64,000 nt of DNA, taken from Novosphingobium sp. PP1Y. GTDB taxonomy: Bacteria; Pseudomonadota; Alphaproteobacteria; Sphingomonadales; Sphingomonadaceae. The DNA is taken from contig NC_015580.1 in the NCBI RefSeq assembly GCF_000253255.1, forward strand, positions 1,811,001-1,875,000, in the 5' to 3' direction. The first letter of the stretch is position 1. The number at the start of each line of letters is the position of its first letter. The notes beneath the pieces were generated by a model. That model searched no databases. It saw nothing but the letters and a program-made list of their open reading frames with translations, and was not told the DNA's origin. Below, piece by piece: positions 27,185 through 38,075 of this stretch. A program made the position numbers and the translations under genes.

Positions 27185-27252
27185 CCCCGTGAGGCAAGCA
27201 TCGGGCAGGCAGGACCGCCAGGCCTGCGCAGCCCGATGCTTGCCTCACGGGG
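27185..27252. repeat. perfect 22-bp inverted repeat
   Basis: The arms at 27185-27206 (CCCCGTGAGGCAAGCATCGG plus GC) and 27231-27252 are exact reverse complements around a 24-base loop that can itself pair (GCAGGC/GCCTGC). It lies 22 bases upstream of the M28 peptidase ATG and downstream of the UrcA-family gene on the same strand. No T-tract follows on either strand. Confidence 0.8.
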
Positions 27253-27347
27253 TGACCGAAGGCAGGGAGCGTGCGAGCGTTCCCTGCCTTCCGGTTCAGT
27301 CGACCGTCCGGTGTGAAGGGGGTGGGCGGTCCTTCGGCGCCCGTTCC

Positions 27348-27725
27348 TCAGCGGGCCGCAATGGCGATCGATGTATCGAGCGCGGCGAGCCGACTCGGAT
27401 CGTCCCGGGCGGCAAGGCGCGCGGCCAGGATCGAATCGCGATCGGCAAAGGCGCGTTGCAGCGACTGGTCGCGGCAGGTGTGGGTCATGGCAACTTCACG
27501 CGGGATACGGGCATCGGGCTGGCCGCAGACCGTCCTTACGGCAGCGGAAATGCGCACATTGAGCTTGTCGATGCCCTGGGGGGTGTCGAGGTTGAGGTCA
27601 TTGAAACGCACTTCGCGATGGGGAAGGCTGGACCAGGCGGTGTCCTTCACCACGACGTCGGCAAGCGAAGGAGTTGCGATGGCGAACATTGTCGCGGCGA
27701 GGATGGCGGCATGGATTCTCTTCAT
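27348..27725 (-). CDS. UrcA-family exported protein
   Basis: 125 residues from the ATG at 27725, which follows AGGAGA. A signal peptide (MKRIHAAILAATMFAIATPS to LADV) precedes the UrcA region: EVRFNDLNLDTPQGIDKLNVR, a second helix ISAAVRTVCGQPDAR, and a partner cysteine in HTCRDQSL that could form a disulphide. The family is common in sphingomonads and xanthomonads and its function is unknown. The tail is Ala-rich (LAALDTSIAIAAR). Confidence 0.85.
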   Translation of the reverse strand: MKRIHAAILAATMFAIATPSLADVVVKDTAWSSLPHREVRFNDLNLDTPQGIDKLNVRISAAVRTVCGQPDARIPREVAMTHTCRDQSLQRAFADRDSILAARLAARDDPSRLAALDTSIAIAAR

Positions 27726-28230
27726 GGTTCGTCTCCTGACGATATGAGGCGCAGGGCAAGGACCGTCAGGCTCTGCAACCTGCGGCTCGAGAAGTTCCAG
27801 GCGACCCGGAATCGGTAGATGTGGCAAGATGCCCGACAAGACCTGAGCGCCGCGAGATATCCTCACTACGACGCTGAAATGATTTACAGAATTCAGAAAC
27901 CCCTCGACTCACCCCGGTATTGAAGTGCTGTCGGAAATAAAATTACTTGGAGTTACCATTACTTGTAAAATTCGACTCGTCTTCTTGGTGTCCGGCGACA
28001 TTTTTACGCGCATTCGCAGTATTGGGGAAGGGGGCGACTCAAGAGTTTGTTCGCTTGCATCCTGCGTGCGACAGGGCGCCAGCGTGTAAACCGGGAATTC
28101 GCCGGCGCGGGGAAAGCTGGGCTGTGGCAGGACGCGCGATAGCGCGCATCGAGAGCTGGATTTCCGCCTGTGCGGCAATCTCGAAGGGAAGATGCAGCCG
28201 GGCGCAAGTCAGCCCGGGGACTCGCCCGCC
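27726..28230. other. 505-bp intergenic region
   Basis: No convincing gene. Bases 27868-28020 are less GC-rich than the flanks and include AATAAAATTACTTGGAGTTA followed by CCATTACTTGTAAAATTC, in which TTACTTG recurs at short distance. This may hold the UrcA-gene promoter; no clear elements were identified. Confidence 0.4.
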
Positions 28231-28590
28231 TCAGCGGCGGCAGCGTGAGTAGTAGCCGGCGCGGCAGGCGGCGACGTCTTCGCGCCAGTCGGCCATCGCG
28301 CGCTCGTAGTCGCGGCGGTCGGCCTCGTAGTCGCGCATCTGCCGGGCATAGCGGCTTTCGCCATAGTCAGGCGAGCGCCGGGCGTCGTCGTAGGCGCGCC
28401 AGCCCTTGGCATATTGCGCGTCGCGCTTGCGCACGTAGTCGAGCTGTTCGCGGTTGAGGCGGCGGATCGTCGCCTTGTCGCGGGCGAGTTCCTCGGGCGT
28501 CAGTTTCTCGTACGGATCGTCCGCATGGACCGGACCGGACAATGTCGCCGCGGCCAGCGCCGCTGCGCACAGGAAACCAAAACGCTGCAT
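28231..28590 (-). CDS. small exported charged protein of unknown function
   Basis: 119 residues. A signal peptide (MQRFGFLCAAALAAATLSGP to VHADD) is followed by a highly charged helical region rich in Arg, Asp, Tyr and Glu, with the heptad-like RRLNREQLDYVRKRDAQYAK and RQMRDYEADRRDYERAMA suggesting a coiled coil. It ends in CRAGYYSRCRR, with two cysteines that may pair. Proteins of this look occur in sphingomonad genomes; I do not know a function. It is divergent from uvrA. Confidence 0.65.
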   Translation of the reverse strand: MQRFGFLCAAALAAATLSGPVHADDPYEKLTPEELARDKATIRRLNREQLDYVRKRDAQYAKGWRAYDDARRSPDYGESRYARQMRDYEADRRDYERAMADWREDVAACRAGYYSRCRR

Positions 28591-28717
28591 GATCTTTTAG
28601 ACCTTCACCTGAACCCTGCGCGCATTTTGCCAATTCGTCCGGGGCGATGCAAAGCCATTGCGATAAACCGTTTGCATCCCATCTTGCGGGCAAGTCACCC
28701 CGCCGCTTGATCGACGC

Positions 28718-28732
28718 GAACAAATCTGGAAC
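28718..28732 (+). promoter_or_regulatory. LexA (SOS) box of uvrA
   Basis: GAAC-AAATCTG-GAAC is the alphaproteobacterial LexA direct repeat GTTC-N7-GTTC read on the other strand. It ends 11 bases before the uvrA ATG. uvrA is a known LexA target in this class. Confidence 0.8.
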
Positions 28733-28743
28733 ACACGCTCCCC

Positions 28744-31641
<2,898 letters not shown>

Positions 31642-31776
31642 TGTAAAATGTTTATCAGTCGCGCGATATTGGGCTGCTGCGTCGATTAATAAAATGTAAC
31701 TTCAAGTGGCGATAATTGCCTTTTTGAGTAGAGAATCTCAACTTATCACCGCCGTTTGGTAGTGACGAGGAGTTAC

Positions 31777-32625
31777 ATGGAAAAAGCTTTACACGTATTT
31801 CGAATCAGGTGTGAGCATTTGCCGCAAGCTGACCTGTTTGTTGAAAATAGAGCGCCGCAAGAGGTGATATTTGATGCATTCGAGGAGCATCCTGTTGCGC
31901 AAATCGGCGGAGGCAGTGAGTGGCATATTGCTGGGACCGATAAATTTTCCAGCGCTGCAATCGCTTTTCAAATAGGCCGCATTCAATCAGTAAATACTCC
32001 GAAGTATGATGACGCGAAACAGTTCTTCTATGATTCAGAAGGCGAAAGAGCCCCTTACGTATACGGGGTGTTCGATGGTCAGACTCAAGCGTGCGTAATT
32101 GAGAAAAAGTCGCCCATTTCTGCAAAGGCGGAGGAGGTTGCTTTGAAGCTTGAGAAACTCCTCAATAGTGTTCCCTTTGCCGCGGATGCAGGGTTTAGAA
32201 TCGTTGTTGATGAGCTGAGAGACCCTGAAGGTTTTATAGAGCAGGTGAAGGGCGCCTATAAAGTCACGAGGTTTCAATTCGTTGCTGAGTTTGAGAACCC
32301 TCATGACGTTCAAGCTCTTATACACGGCCCAGCGGAAAGGTATAATAAGGCAATCGGTGGTTCGAGGACAACAATCGAAACGCGTGGCCCTGATCTGGAT
32401 AAAGAACTTGTTGAAGAAGTCGCAAGAAGTGCAGCCTCACTCGGCGACACCGCTAGTGCTACAATTCTAGAAGAATCTGATACGAAGCCGAAAACGATCT
32501 ATCTTCGCGGAACTCCATTGCTCGAGAGAATACAATTTTCTGAAGGCATAGATGAGATGAAGGAAAAAATGTTAATGGCTTTGCGTTCAGCCTATGGGCG
32601 CCTAAGAAGTGTAAATAATGATTGA
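31777..32625 (+). CDS. unknown soluble protein, first gene of AT-rich pair
   Basis: 282 residues from the ATG at 31777, preceded by GAGGAG. There is no signal peptide, membrane segment or familiar enzymatic motif. The N-terminal half looks like alternating strands (HVFRIRCEH; SEWHIAGTDKFSSAAIAFQIG; YVYGVFDGQTQACVIEKKSP), the middle has VTRFQFVAEFENPHDVQALI, and the C-terminus is helical (ELVEEVARSAASL; MKEKMLMALRSAYGRL). Codon use is far more AT-rich than uvrA next door, which suggests recent transfer. The next gene starts inside its last codons (8-base overlap), so the two form one unit. I do not recognise the family. Confidence 0.75.
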   Translation: MEKALHVFRIRCEHLPQADLFVENRAPQEVIFDAFEEHPVAQIGGGSEWHIAGTDKFSSAAIAFQIGRIQSVNTPKYDDAKQFFYDSEGERAPYVYGVFDGQTQACVIEKKSPISAKAEEVALKLEKLLNSVPFAADAGFRIVVDELRDPEGFIEQVKGAYKVTRFQFVAEFENPHDVQALIHGPAERYNKAIGGSRTTIETRGPDLDKELVEEVARSAASLGDTASATILEESDTKPKTIYLRGTPLLERIQFSEGIDEMKEKMLMALRSAYGRLRSVNND

Positions 32626-33127
32626 AACTTTTTGGCCATGGATGTTTTCTAAATTTGGTCGCAGAACTGGATTTAGACTTCTCCTTAATTGGTGGCTATT
32701 AATTGACTTCATTATTGCATTTGTGTTGACCGTTTTTTTGAAGGTTGACGGATTCTATTTCGCTGGGAAGGCATTGTTTCCCGCTGCATCTATTTTGGTG
32801 GGTATGTCAGTTGCTTGGACGGCTCGAGCTGCGACAATTCTTAATAATGATAAATTTCAAGAGCGAGTATTGTCGGAGCAGAATCCGATGCAAGACTACA
32901 TTTATGGCTATCAAATGTCTATTATGATGTTGTTTGGCTGTATCATGTATATATCAATTATGTCTGTTGGCGGATTTGATTTTTGTATAATTAATTGCAA
33001 ATTATCTCGATTTATTTCGTCGTTCTTTATGTACTTTTCAATCTCGATGACGATTAGAGAGTGTTGGTCTGTTGTGAATTTCACAAACTTACTTGTTCTC
33101 TTGGATAATAAAGTGCGACAAAATTAG
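32618..33127 (+). CDS. unknown four-helix membrane protein, second gene of AT-rich pair
   Basis: 169 residues overlapping the previous gene by 8 bases. Hydrophobic segments lie at about residues 21-41 (LLLNWWLLIDFIIAFVLTVF), 46-66, 97-118 and 128-147, so four membrane helices with a short charged loop (NNDKFQERVLSEQNPMQD) between the second and third. Composition is extreme for this genome: bases 32701-32760 have only 19 G/C in 60. No family was recognised. A soluble partner plus a small multi-helix membrane protein, tightly coupled and foreign in composition, is the layout of several phage-defence modules, but that is inference. Confidence 0.75.
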   Translation: MIETFWPWMFSKFGRRTGFRLLLNWWLLIDFIIAFVLTVFLKVDGFYFAGKALFPAASILVGMSVAWTARAATILNNDKFQERVLSEQNPMQDYIYGYQMSIMMLFGCIMYISIMSVGGFDFCIINCKLSRFISSFFMYFSISMTIRECWSVVNFTNLLVLLDNKVRQN

Positions 33128-33229
33128 AGCGTCGTTGCCTTTGGTGTCACGCAGATTTCACCATTTTAGCGCGAAGCTTCGAGAGACTTTCCTACACACC
33201 CCCACATGCCATAAATACCCCGGTTCACC

Positions 33230-33252
33230 CCGGCGCGGGTCATTCGCGCCGG
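33230..33252. other. stem-loop upstream of the HTH gene
   Basis: CCGGCGCG and CGCGCCGG pair perfectly around a 7-base loop, 30 bases before the ATG at 33283. It marks the return to high GC after the AT-rich island. Confidence 0.4.
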
Positions 33253-33282
33253 TCCTGATGCTCCAGTTCGAGGGGGTGAACC

Positions 33283-35355
33283 ATGTCCGACAGTTCCAGT
33301 CCAGCCACGCCCGGCGCGCCGAATGGCGCCGCTCCGGATGCCCGTCCGTCTTCCGGTCCCTCTGCGGCAAAAGCAGGCGACACTGCGCCGCCCACGCGCT
33401 TCGGGCGGGGGTGGATACCGGCTTCGCGCGATATCGGCCTGCCGTCCGACGATTGGCCCGCCTCCGCTTGCCCTGACCATTTCGACCGGGATTGCGGCGC
33501 CGGGATGGCCTCGCCGTCGGTGGCCTCGTCCTTCGGGCAGGCCCGGGGCTGCGGGCAGGGGGAACGGGACGGGCAGGGGGATGGAATGCCCACCCTTGAT
33601 CCCTCCGCCAAGCGGGAGGGGGACGGCGTGCCCCACAATGGCTGGAGCGATGCGCGCAAGGTTGCCTTCCTCCACCACCTTGCCGACCGGGGCGATGTGC
33701 GCGCGGCCTGTGCGCAAGTGGGGATGAGCCGGACCTCCGCCTATCTCCTGCGGCGGCGCGATGCGGTCTTTGCGCAAGGCTGGTCCGCGGCGCTGCTTCT
33801 CGCGCGCGCCCATGCCGAGGAAGTGCTGGCGACCCGCGCGATCGACGGGGTGGACGAGGCGGTGTGGTTTCGCGGAGAGCTGGTCGGGCGGCGGCGGCGC
33901 TACGATTCCCGCCTGCTGCTGGCCCACCTCGCGCGGCTGGACCGGCTGGCCGAGCAGCACCACGTGAGCGAGCAGGCCGGGCGCTTCGATGAAGTGCTGG
34001 CGCTGCTTTCTGGCGAGGCGCCGGACGCGGACTTTTTCCAGTCCCCTCTCGATCCGGCGCTCGATCCGGCGTTCGATCCCATGCTGGACGAGGACGCGCC
34101 CGATCCGGTCCTGCCGCTCTCGCGCCGCGACTATGTCGATTGTGCCCCGGCGGACCCGGAAGGGGCCGGGCAGGACTGGGACGCATGGCAGGCCCGCGCC
34201 TGCGACCATGTCGACGCAGTGCTGCGGCAGGCCCGGCAGGAGCGCGAAGCGGACGCGCGCGGCGGGCAGGGCGTGGTCGCCTGGGACGGCTGGATCGGGC
34301 CGGGGCTGGACGATCTGCCTGCCGAATTCGCTTCTCCCGATGCGGGCGGGCAGGGCCACGGCGGCGATGCGGATGACGGGGCGCCGATGGAGTACAAGTC
34401 GCTGGACGGGCCCGCGCCGTACCTCTCTGGACAGTGTAAACCGTGTAAACCTGCAGGGCCTTGCAGCGTCTTTCGAAAAATCCGCAGGCGCCGGGAACGG
34501 ATTGCCGGGGCCGATGTTATCGCAAGTGAAGGCCGGCGCGGTGATGCTCCCACCCCCCTCCCACCACCGCGCTGGCCGACTTTTTGCGGTGATGGATCTG
34601 GCGAAAGCGCGCAGGTTTTTCGCAGGGATGCGCGTTCAGGCGCAGGACCCGCTCAGGCAGAGCCTGTCGAAGCCCCCCGATGCAAAAGCCCAGCGGAAAA
34701 CCGAAAAAAAGAAGGCTCAGTCGGCCAGGAGCGCCAGTTCCACGCGGCCCTTGCCGGCGCGGGTCAGGCCGATCTCGTCCGCGGCGGCGCGGCTGAGGTC
34801 GATCACGCGGTTGCCGTGGAACGGCCCGCGGTCGTTGATGGTGACGATCACCGAATCGCCGGTCGCCTCGTTGGTCACGCGCACCTTGCTGCCGAAGGGC
34901 AGGGTGCGGTGCGCCGCGGTCAGCGCCTGCGGGTCGAACAGGTCGCCGCTGGCGGTGCGGTTGCCGGCGAACTGGCGGCCGTAGTAGCTCGCCATGCCCG
35001 AACCGATCGGATCGAACTCGGGCGCGTCGATTTCGGCGGGGGCGGGGGCGACATCACCGGTCGTGACGGTGGAAGCGGCGGGCGCGGTCAGCGCCGGTGC
35101 GGCCTGCTGCGGGGCCAGCTCGGGCACGGCAACGTCGGCGGCGTGGATGGGGCCTGCAAGCGGAAGCGTGACCAGTGCCGCAAGCGCGACAAGCAGGTGT
35201 GCTTTCCGGTTGCCCGGTCGAACTGCCAAGATTCCCCACTCCGTCCCGTTTCAGGTGTGGGGGACTCCTACATGCCGCAACGCAAAAAGGGGACTCATGC
35301 AAAAGCGGCCCGTCGCGCTTTGGCAACGGACCGCCGGAATGTGTTAACCGTTTGA
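33283..35355 (+). CDS. sphingomonad HTH protein, 3' end unresolved
   Basis: The ATG follows GAGGGGG. A Pro/Gly-rich N-terminus (about 120 residues) precedes a helix-turn-helix region, ARKVAFLHHLADRGDVRAAC then AQVGMSRTSAYLLRRRDAVF, and AIDGVDEAVWFRGELVGRRRRYDSRLLLAHLARLDRL, a plan I recall from sphingomonad proteins that resemble phage terminase small subunits. The reliable part ends near base 34420. After that the frame has no stop until 35355 and runs antisense through the whole of the rlpA gene at 34717-35229, so the last 300 or so codons are doubtful. A lost stop codon or a frameshift near 34420-34450 is likely. Confidence 0.45.
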   Translation: MSDSSSPATPGAPNGAAPDARPSSGPSAAKAGDTAPPTRFGRGWIPASRDIGLPSDDWPASACPDHFDRDCGAGMASPSVASSFGQARGCGQGERDGQGDGMPTLDPSAKREGDGVPHNGWSDARKVAFLHHLADRGDVRAACAQVGMSRTSAYLLRRRDAVFAQGWSAALLLARAHAEEVLATRAIDGVDEAVWFRGELVGRRRRYDSRLLLAHLARLDRLAEQHHVSEQAGRFDEVLALLSGEAPDADFFQSPLDPALDPAFDPMLDEDAPDPVLPLSRRDYVDCAPADPEGAGQDWDAWQARACDHVDAVLRQARQEREADARGGQGVVAWDGWIGPGLDDLPAEFASPDAGGQGHGGDADDGAPMEYKSLDGPAPYLSGQCKPCKPAGPCSVFRKIRRRRERIAGADVIASEGRRGDAPTPLPPPRWPTFCGDGSGESAQVFRRDARSGAGPAQAEPVEAPRCKSPAENRKKEGSVGQERQFHAALAGAGQADLVRGGAAEVDHAVAVERPAVVDGDDHRIAGRLVGHAHLAAEGQGAVRRGQRLRVEQVAAGGAVAGELAAVVARHARTDRIELGRVDFGGGGGDITGRDGGSGGRGQRRCGLLRGQLGHGNVGGVDGACKRKRDQCRKRDKQVCFPVARSNCQDSPLRPVSGVGDSYMPQRKKGTHAKAARRALATDRRNVLTV
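34648..34672. repeat. dispersed repeat, copy 3 (CTTCGACAGGCTC type)
   Basis: On the minus strand this reads CTTCGACAGGCTCTGCCTGA then GCGGG, sharing the CTTCGACAGGCTC and GAGCGG halves with the copies at 16517 and 23441. It lies between the HTH gene's reliable part and rlpA. Confidence 0.55.
34717..35229 (-). CDS. RlpA-family septal ring lytic transglycosylase, second copy
   Basis: 170 residues. A signal peptide (AHLLVALAALVTLPLAGP to IHAAD) without a lipobox is followed by an Ala/Pro linker and the double-psi barrel: GMASYYGRQFAGNRTASGDLF, AAHRTLPFGSKVRVTNEATG and VTINDRGPFHGNRVIDLS with the catalytic Asp in NDRGPF. Unlike the copy at 24933-25499 it is not a lipoprotein and has little beyond the domain. 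It should act on peptidoglycan in the periplasm. The whole gene is overlapped on the other strand by the unterminated HTH frame. Confidence 0.88.
   Translation of the reverse strand: MAVRPGNRKAHLLVALAALVTLPLAGPIHAADVAVPELAPQQAAPALTAPAASTVTTGDVAPAPAEIDAPEFDPIGSGMASYYGRQFAGNRTASGDLFDPQALTAAHRTLPFGSKVRVTNEATGDSVIVTINDRGPFHGNRVIDLSRAAADEIGLTRAGKGRVELALLAD
35301..35334 (-). terminator. rho-independent terminator of argG
   Basis: On the minus strand GCGGTCCGT (35334-35326) pairs with ACGGGCCGC (35313-35305), one wobble, and TTTTGC follows. It lies 28 bases past the argG stop; a second T-run (CCCCTTTTTG) is 12 bases further. Confidence 0.75.
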
Positions 35356-35361
35356 GAGGAT

Positions 35362-36579
35362 TCAGGAAGCGTCGCGCTGGGCCAGCAACCGCAAACGCAG
35401 GGCGTTGAGCTTGATGAATCCGGCGGCGTCCTTCTGGTCGTAGGCACCCGCATCGTCCTCGAACGTGACATGGCGCTCGGAGTACAGCGAATCGGGCGAC
35501 TTGCGGCCGACGACCGAGGCCATGCCCTTGTAGAGCTTGAGCCGGACGGTGCCGTTGACGCGCAGCTGGCTGTGGTCGATCGCGGCCTGCAGCATCTCGC
35601 GCTCCGGGGCGAACCAGAAGCCGTTGTACAGCAGTTCCGCGTACTTCGGCATCAGCTCGTCCTTGAGGTGCGCGGCGCCGCGGTCGAGCGTGATCTGCTC
35701 GATCCCGCGGTGGGCAGCGGCGTAGATCGTGCCACCCGGCGTCTCGTACATGCCGCGCGACTTCATGCCGACGAAGCGGTTCTCGACGAGGTCGAGGCGG
35801 CCGATGCCGTGCTTGCGGCCCAGCTCGTTGAGCTGGGTGAGCAGGGTGGCCGGGCTCATCGCCACGCCGTTGAGCGCGACGCCGTCACCCTTGTCGAAGT
35901 CGACGGTGATGTATTCCGGCTGGTCCGGCGCATCCTCGGGATTGACGGTGCGCGAATATACGTAGTCGGGGGTCTCTTCCCACGGATCCTCGAGCACCTT
36001 GCCCTCCGACGAGGTGTGCAGGAGGTTGGCGTCGGTCGAGAACGGGCTTTCGCCGCGCTTGTCCTTCGGCACCGGGATCTGGTGGGCCTCGGCCCAGGCG
36101 ATCAGCGCGGTGCGCGAATTGAGGTCCCACTCGCGCCAGGGAGCGATGACCTTGATGTTCGGATCGAGCGCGTAGGCCGACAGCTCGAAGCGGACCTGGT
36201 CGTTGCCCTTGCCGGTTGCGCCGTGGGCGACGGCGTCGGCGCCGGTCTCGTGGGCGATTTCGATGAGGCGCTTGGAGATCAGCGGACGCGCGATCGAGGT
36301 GCCGAGCAGGTAGTCGCCCTCGTAGCGGGCATTGGCACGGAACATCGGGAACACGAAGTCGCGCACGAATTCTTCGCGCAGGTCGTCGATGTAGATGTGC
36401 TCGTCGGGAATGCCCATGAGCTTGGCCTTGGCGCGAGCGGGTTCAAGCTCCTCGCCCTGGCCGAGGTCGGCCGTGAAGGTCACGACCTCGCAATTGTAGG
36501 TGACCTGCAGCCACTTGAGGATGACGCTGGTATCAAGCCCACCGGAATAGGCGAGGACGACCTTCTTGATATCGGACAT
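35362..36579 (-). CDS. argG: argininosuccinate synthase
   Basis: 405 residues, full length. It joins citrulline and aspartate with ATP in arginine biosynthesis. The PP-loop for ATP is VLAYSGGLDTSVIL (about residues 8-21). Other family blocks are FTADLGQGEELEPARAKA, ARPLISKRLIEIAHETGADA, AHGATGKGNDQVRFELSAY and TPGGTIYAAAHRGIEQ. No other arginine gene is nearby, and it seems to be transcribed alone, ending at the terminator at 35301-35334. Confidence 0.97.
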   Translation of the reverse strand: MSDIKKVVLAYSGGLDTSVILKWLQVTYNCEVVTFTADLGQGEELEPARAKAKLMGIPDEHIYIDDLREEFVRDFVFPMFRANARYEGDYLLGTSIARPLISKRLIEIAHETGADAVAHGATGKGNDQVRFELSAYALDPNIKVIAPWREWDLNSRTALIAWAEAHQIPVPKDKRGESPFSTDANLLHTSSEGKVLEDPWEETPDYVYSRTVNPEDAPDQPEYITVDFDKGDGVALNGVAMSPATLLTQLNELGRKHGIGRLDLVENRFVGMKSRGMYETPGGTIYAAAHRGIEQITLDRGAAHLKDELMPKYAELLYNGFWFAPEREMLQAAIDHSQLRVNGTVRLKLYKGMASVVGRKSPDSLYSERHVTFEDDAGAYDQKDAAGFIKLNALRLRLLAQRDAS

Positions 36580-36679
36580 GACGCTTGCGAGCTCCGCTGG
36601 AATCGACGCTGGAATTGCGACGCGCGCCTAACAGCGGGGGCGGTTCGGCGCAATGCCGGTGTTAAAAAGGCGCTCGCAA

Positions 36680-37942
36680 TCACCCGGCGCGAAGCAGCTC
36701 TTTCTCTCGTGCTGCCATGTAGTCCCGGGTGAGGGGCAGGGCGCGGCGGCGGCGGGTGTACTGGATCTGGTAGTTGCACATGCTCCCGCTCTCGAACGCG
36801 GCGGTAGCGCCGGCGAGGTAGAAGATCCACATGCGGTAGAAGCGCTCTCCGTAGAGGCCGACGATCTCGTCCTTGTGGGCGACGCAGCGCTTGTACCATT
36901 CGCGCAGGGTCAGTGCGTAGTGCAGGCGCAGGTTCTCCACATCGGCGGCGATCAGGCGATAGCGTTCGCTGGCCGCGATGGTTTCGCTCAGCGCGGGGAT
37001 GTAGCCGCCGGGGAAGATGTACTTGCGGGTGAAGGCATCGGTCGAGCCCGGGCCGCCCATGCGCCCGATGGTGTGCAGGAGCATGACACCGTCGTCGACG
37101 AGCAGCTTCGCGCAGTCCTGGAAGAAGCGGTTGAACTGCGCCTGCCCGACATGCTCGAACATGCCGACCGAGACGATGCGGTCGAACTTCTCCCCCTGGG
37201 CCGCAAGATCGCGGTAGTCGACCAGTTCGAAGCGGGTTCGGTCCGCCACGCCCGCGGCCTCGGCCCGCTTGCGTGCAAGGGCAAGCTGTTCCTCGCTCAA
37301 GGTAATGCCAAGGACGTTCACGTCGGCATGCTTGGCCAGGTAGATCGCCATGCCCCCCCAACCGCAGCCAATGTCCAGCACCCGCTGGCCGGGAGCGAGC
37401 GCGAGCTTGGCGGCGATATGGGCGAGCTTGACCTCCTGCGCCTGTTCCAGCGACATGCTGTCGCTTCCGTCCGCATTCGGCCAGTAGGCGCAGCTGTATT
37501 GCATGTGGTCCCGATCGAGGAACAGCGTGTAAAGGTCGTTGCCGATGTCGTAGTGGTGGGCGACGTTGGCCTTGGCGCGGGCGGCCTTGTTGATGCCGTC
37601 GATTACAGTGAGCGCGCGCGTTCCGATCTTCTTGAGTCTCGATCCTTCGCCGAAACTGCCGCCGCGATCCCACGGTCGATTGGCGCGCAGGAGCTGGACC
37701 AGTTCCATGATGTCGCCGCGCTCAACCAACAGCTGACCGTCCATGAAAGCCTCGGCAGCGCCCAGTCGCGGGTCGAGGATGATCTTGCGCTCGGCTATGG
37801 GATCGGTGAAGCGCACGGCGACATCGGGATAATTGGGCTCTGGCGTGCCTTTGCGCGTCCGGGTGCCGTCCGAATAGGTGATTTCGAGAATGCCCTTGCG
37901 AACCGCCTTGCCGAGAAATCGTTCGAGCAACATCTTCGACAT
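36680..37942 (-). CDS. cfa: cyclopropane-fatty-acyl-phospholipid synthase
   Basis: 420 residues from the ATG at 37942 (MSKMLLERFLGK). The frame is open to 38038, but that part is not family-like. The N-terminal third is the lipid-binding domain (AAEAFMDGQLLVERGDIMEL). The methyltransferase domain begins near HHYDIGNDLYTLFLDRDHMQ and YSCAYW, with SAM motif I VLDIGCGWGGMAIYLAK, then SVGMFEHVG and HTIGRMGGP. It transfers a methylene from S-adenosylmethionine to unsaturated acyl chains of membrane phospholipids, often in stationary phase or acid stress. The SDR gene lies 134 bases upstream on the same strand. Confidence 0.93.
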   Translation of the reverse strand: MSKMLLERFLGKAVRKGILEITYSDGTRTRKGTPEPNYPDVAVRFTDPIAERKIILDPRLGAAEAFMDGQLLVERGDIMELVQLLRANRPWDRGGSFGEGSRLKKIGTRALTVIDGINKAARAKANVAHHYDIGNDLYTLFLDRDHMQYSCAYWPNADGSDSMSLEQAQEVKLAHIAAKLALAPGQRVLDIGCGWGGMAIYLAKHADVNVLGITLSEEQLALARKRAEAAGVADRTRFELVDYRDLAAQGEKFDRIVSVGMFEHVGQAQFNRFFQDCAKLLVDDGVMLLHTIGRMGGPGSTDAFTRKYIFPGGYIPALSETIAASERYRLIAADVENLRLHYALTLREWYKRCVAHKDEIVGLYGERFYRMWIFYLAGATAAFESGSMCNYQIQYTRRRRALPLTRDYMAAREKELLRAG

Positions 37943-38075
37943 ATGCTTATGATCCCGTTGGATAATTCTTTTACCTACGGAGCCTGAACCTGTCGCAGTG
38001 CGAATGGTTCCGGGCCATGTGGACAGCGTAGCCGGCAATTGGCCACTGGCAAGGACTTATCCGGAACCAGCTACG

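Noticed and set aside
27947..28252. possible gene in the 505-bp intergenic gap
   Set aside because: Frames on both strands lack a ribosome site, a plausible composition or any recognisable motif.
31680..31740. uvrA terminator GGC-GATAATT-GCC-TTTTT
   Set aside because: Only a 3-4 bp stem can form before the T-run, too weak to call.
33128..33282. attachment site or integrase remnant at the edge of the AT-rich island
   Set aside because: No direct repeat with the uvrA side, no tRNA and no recombinase fragment could be seen.
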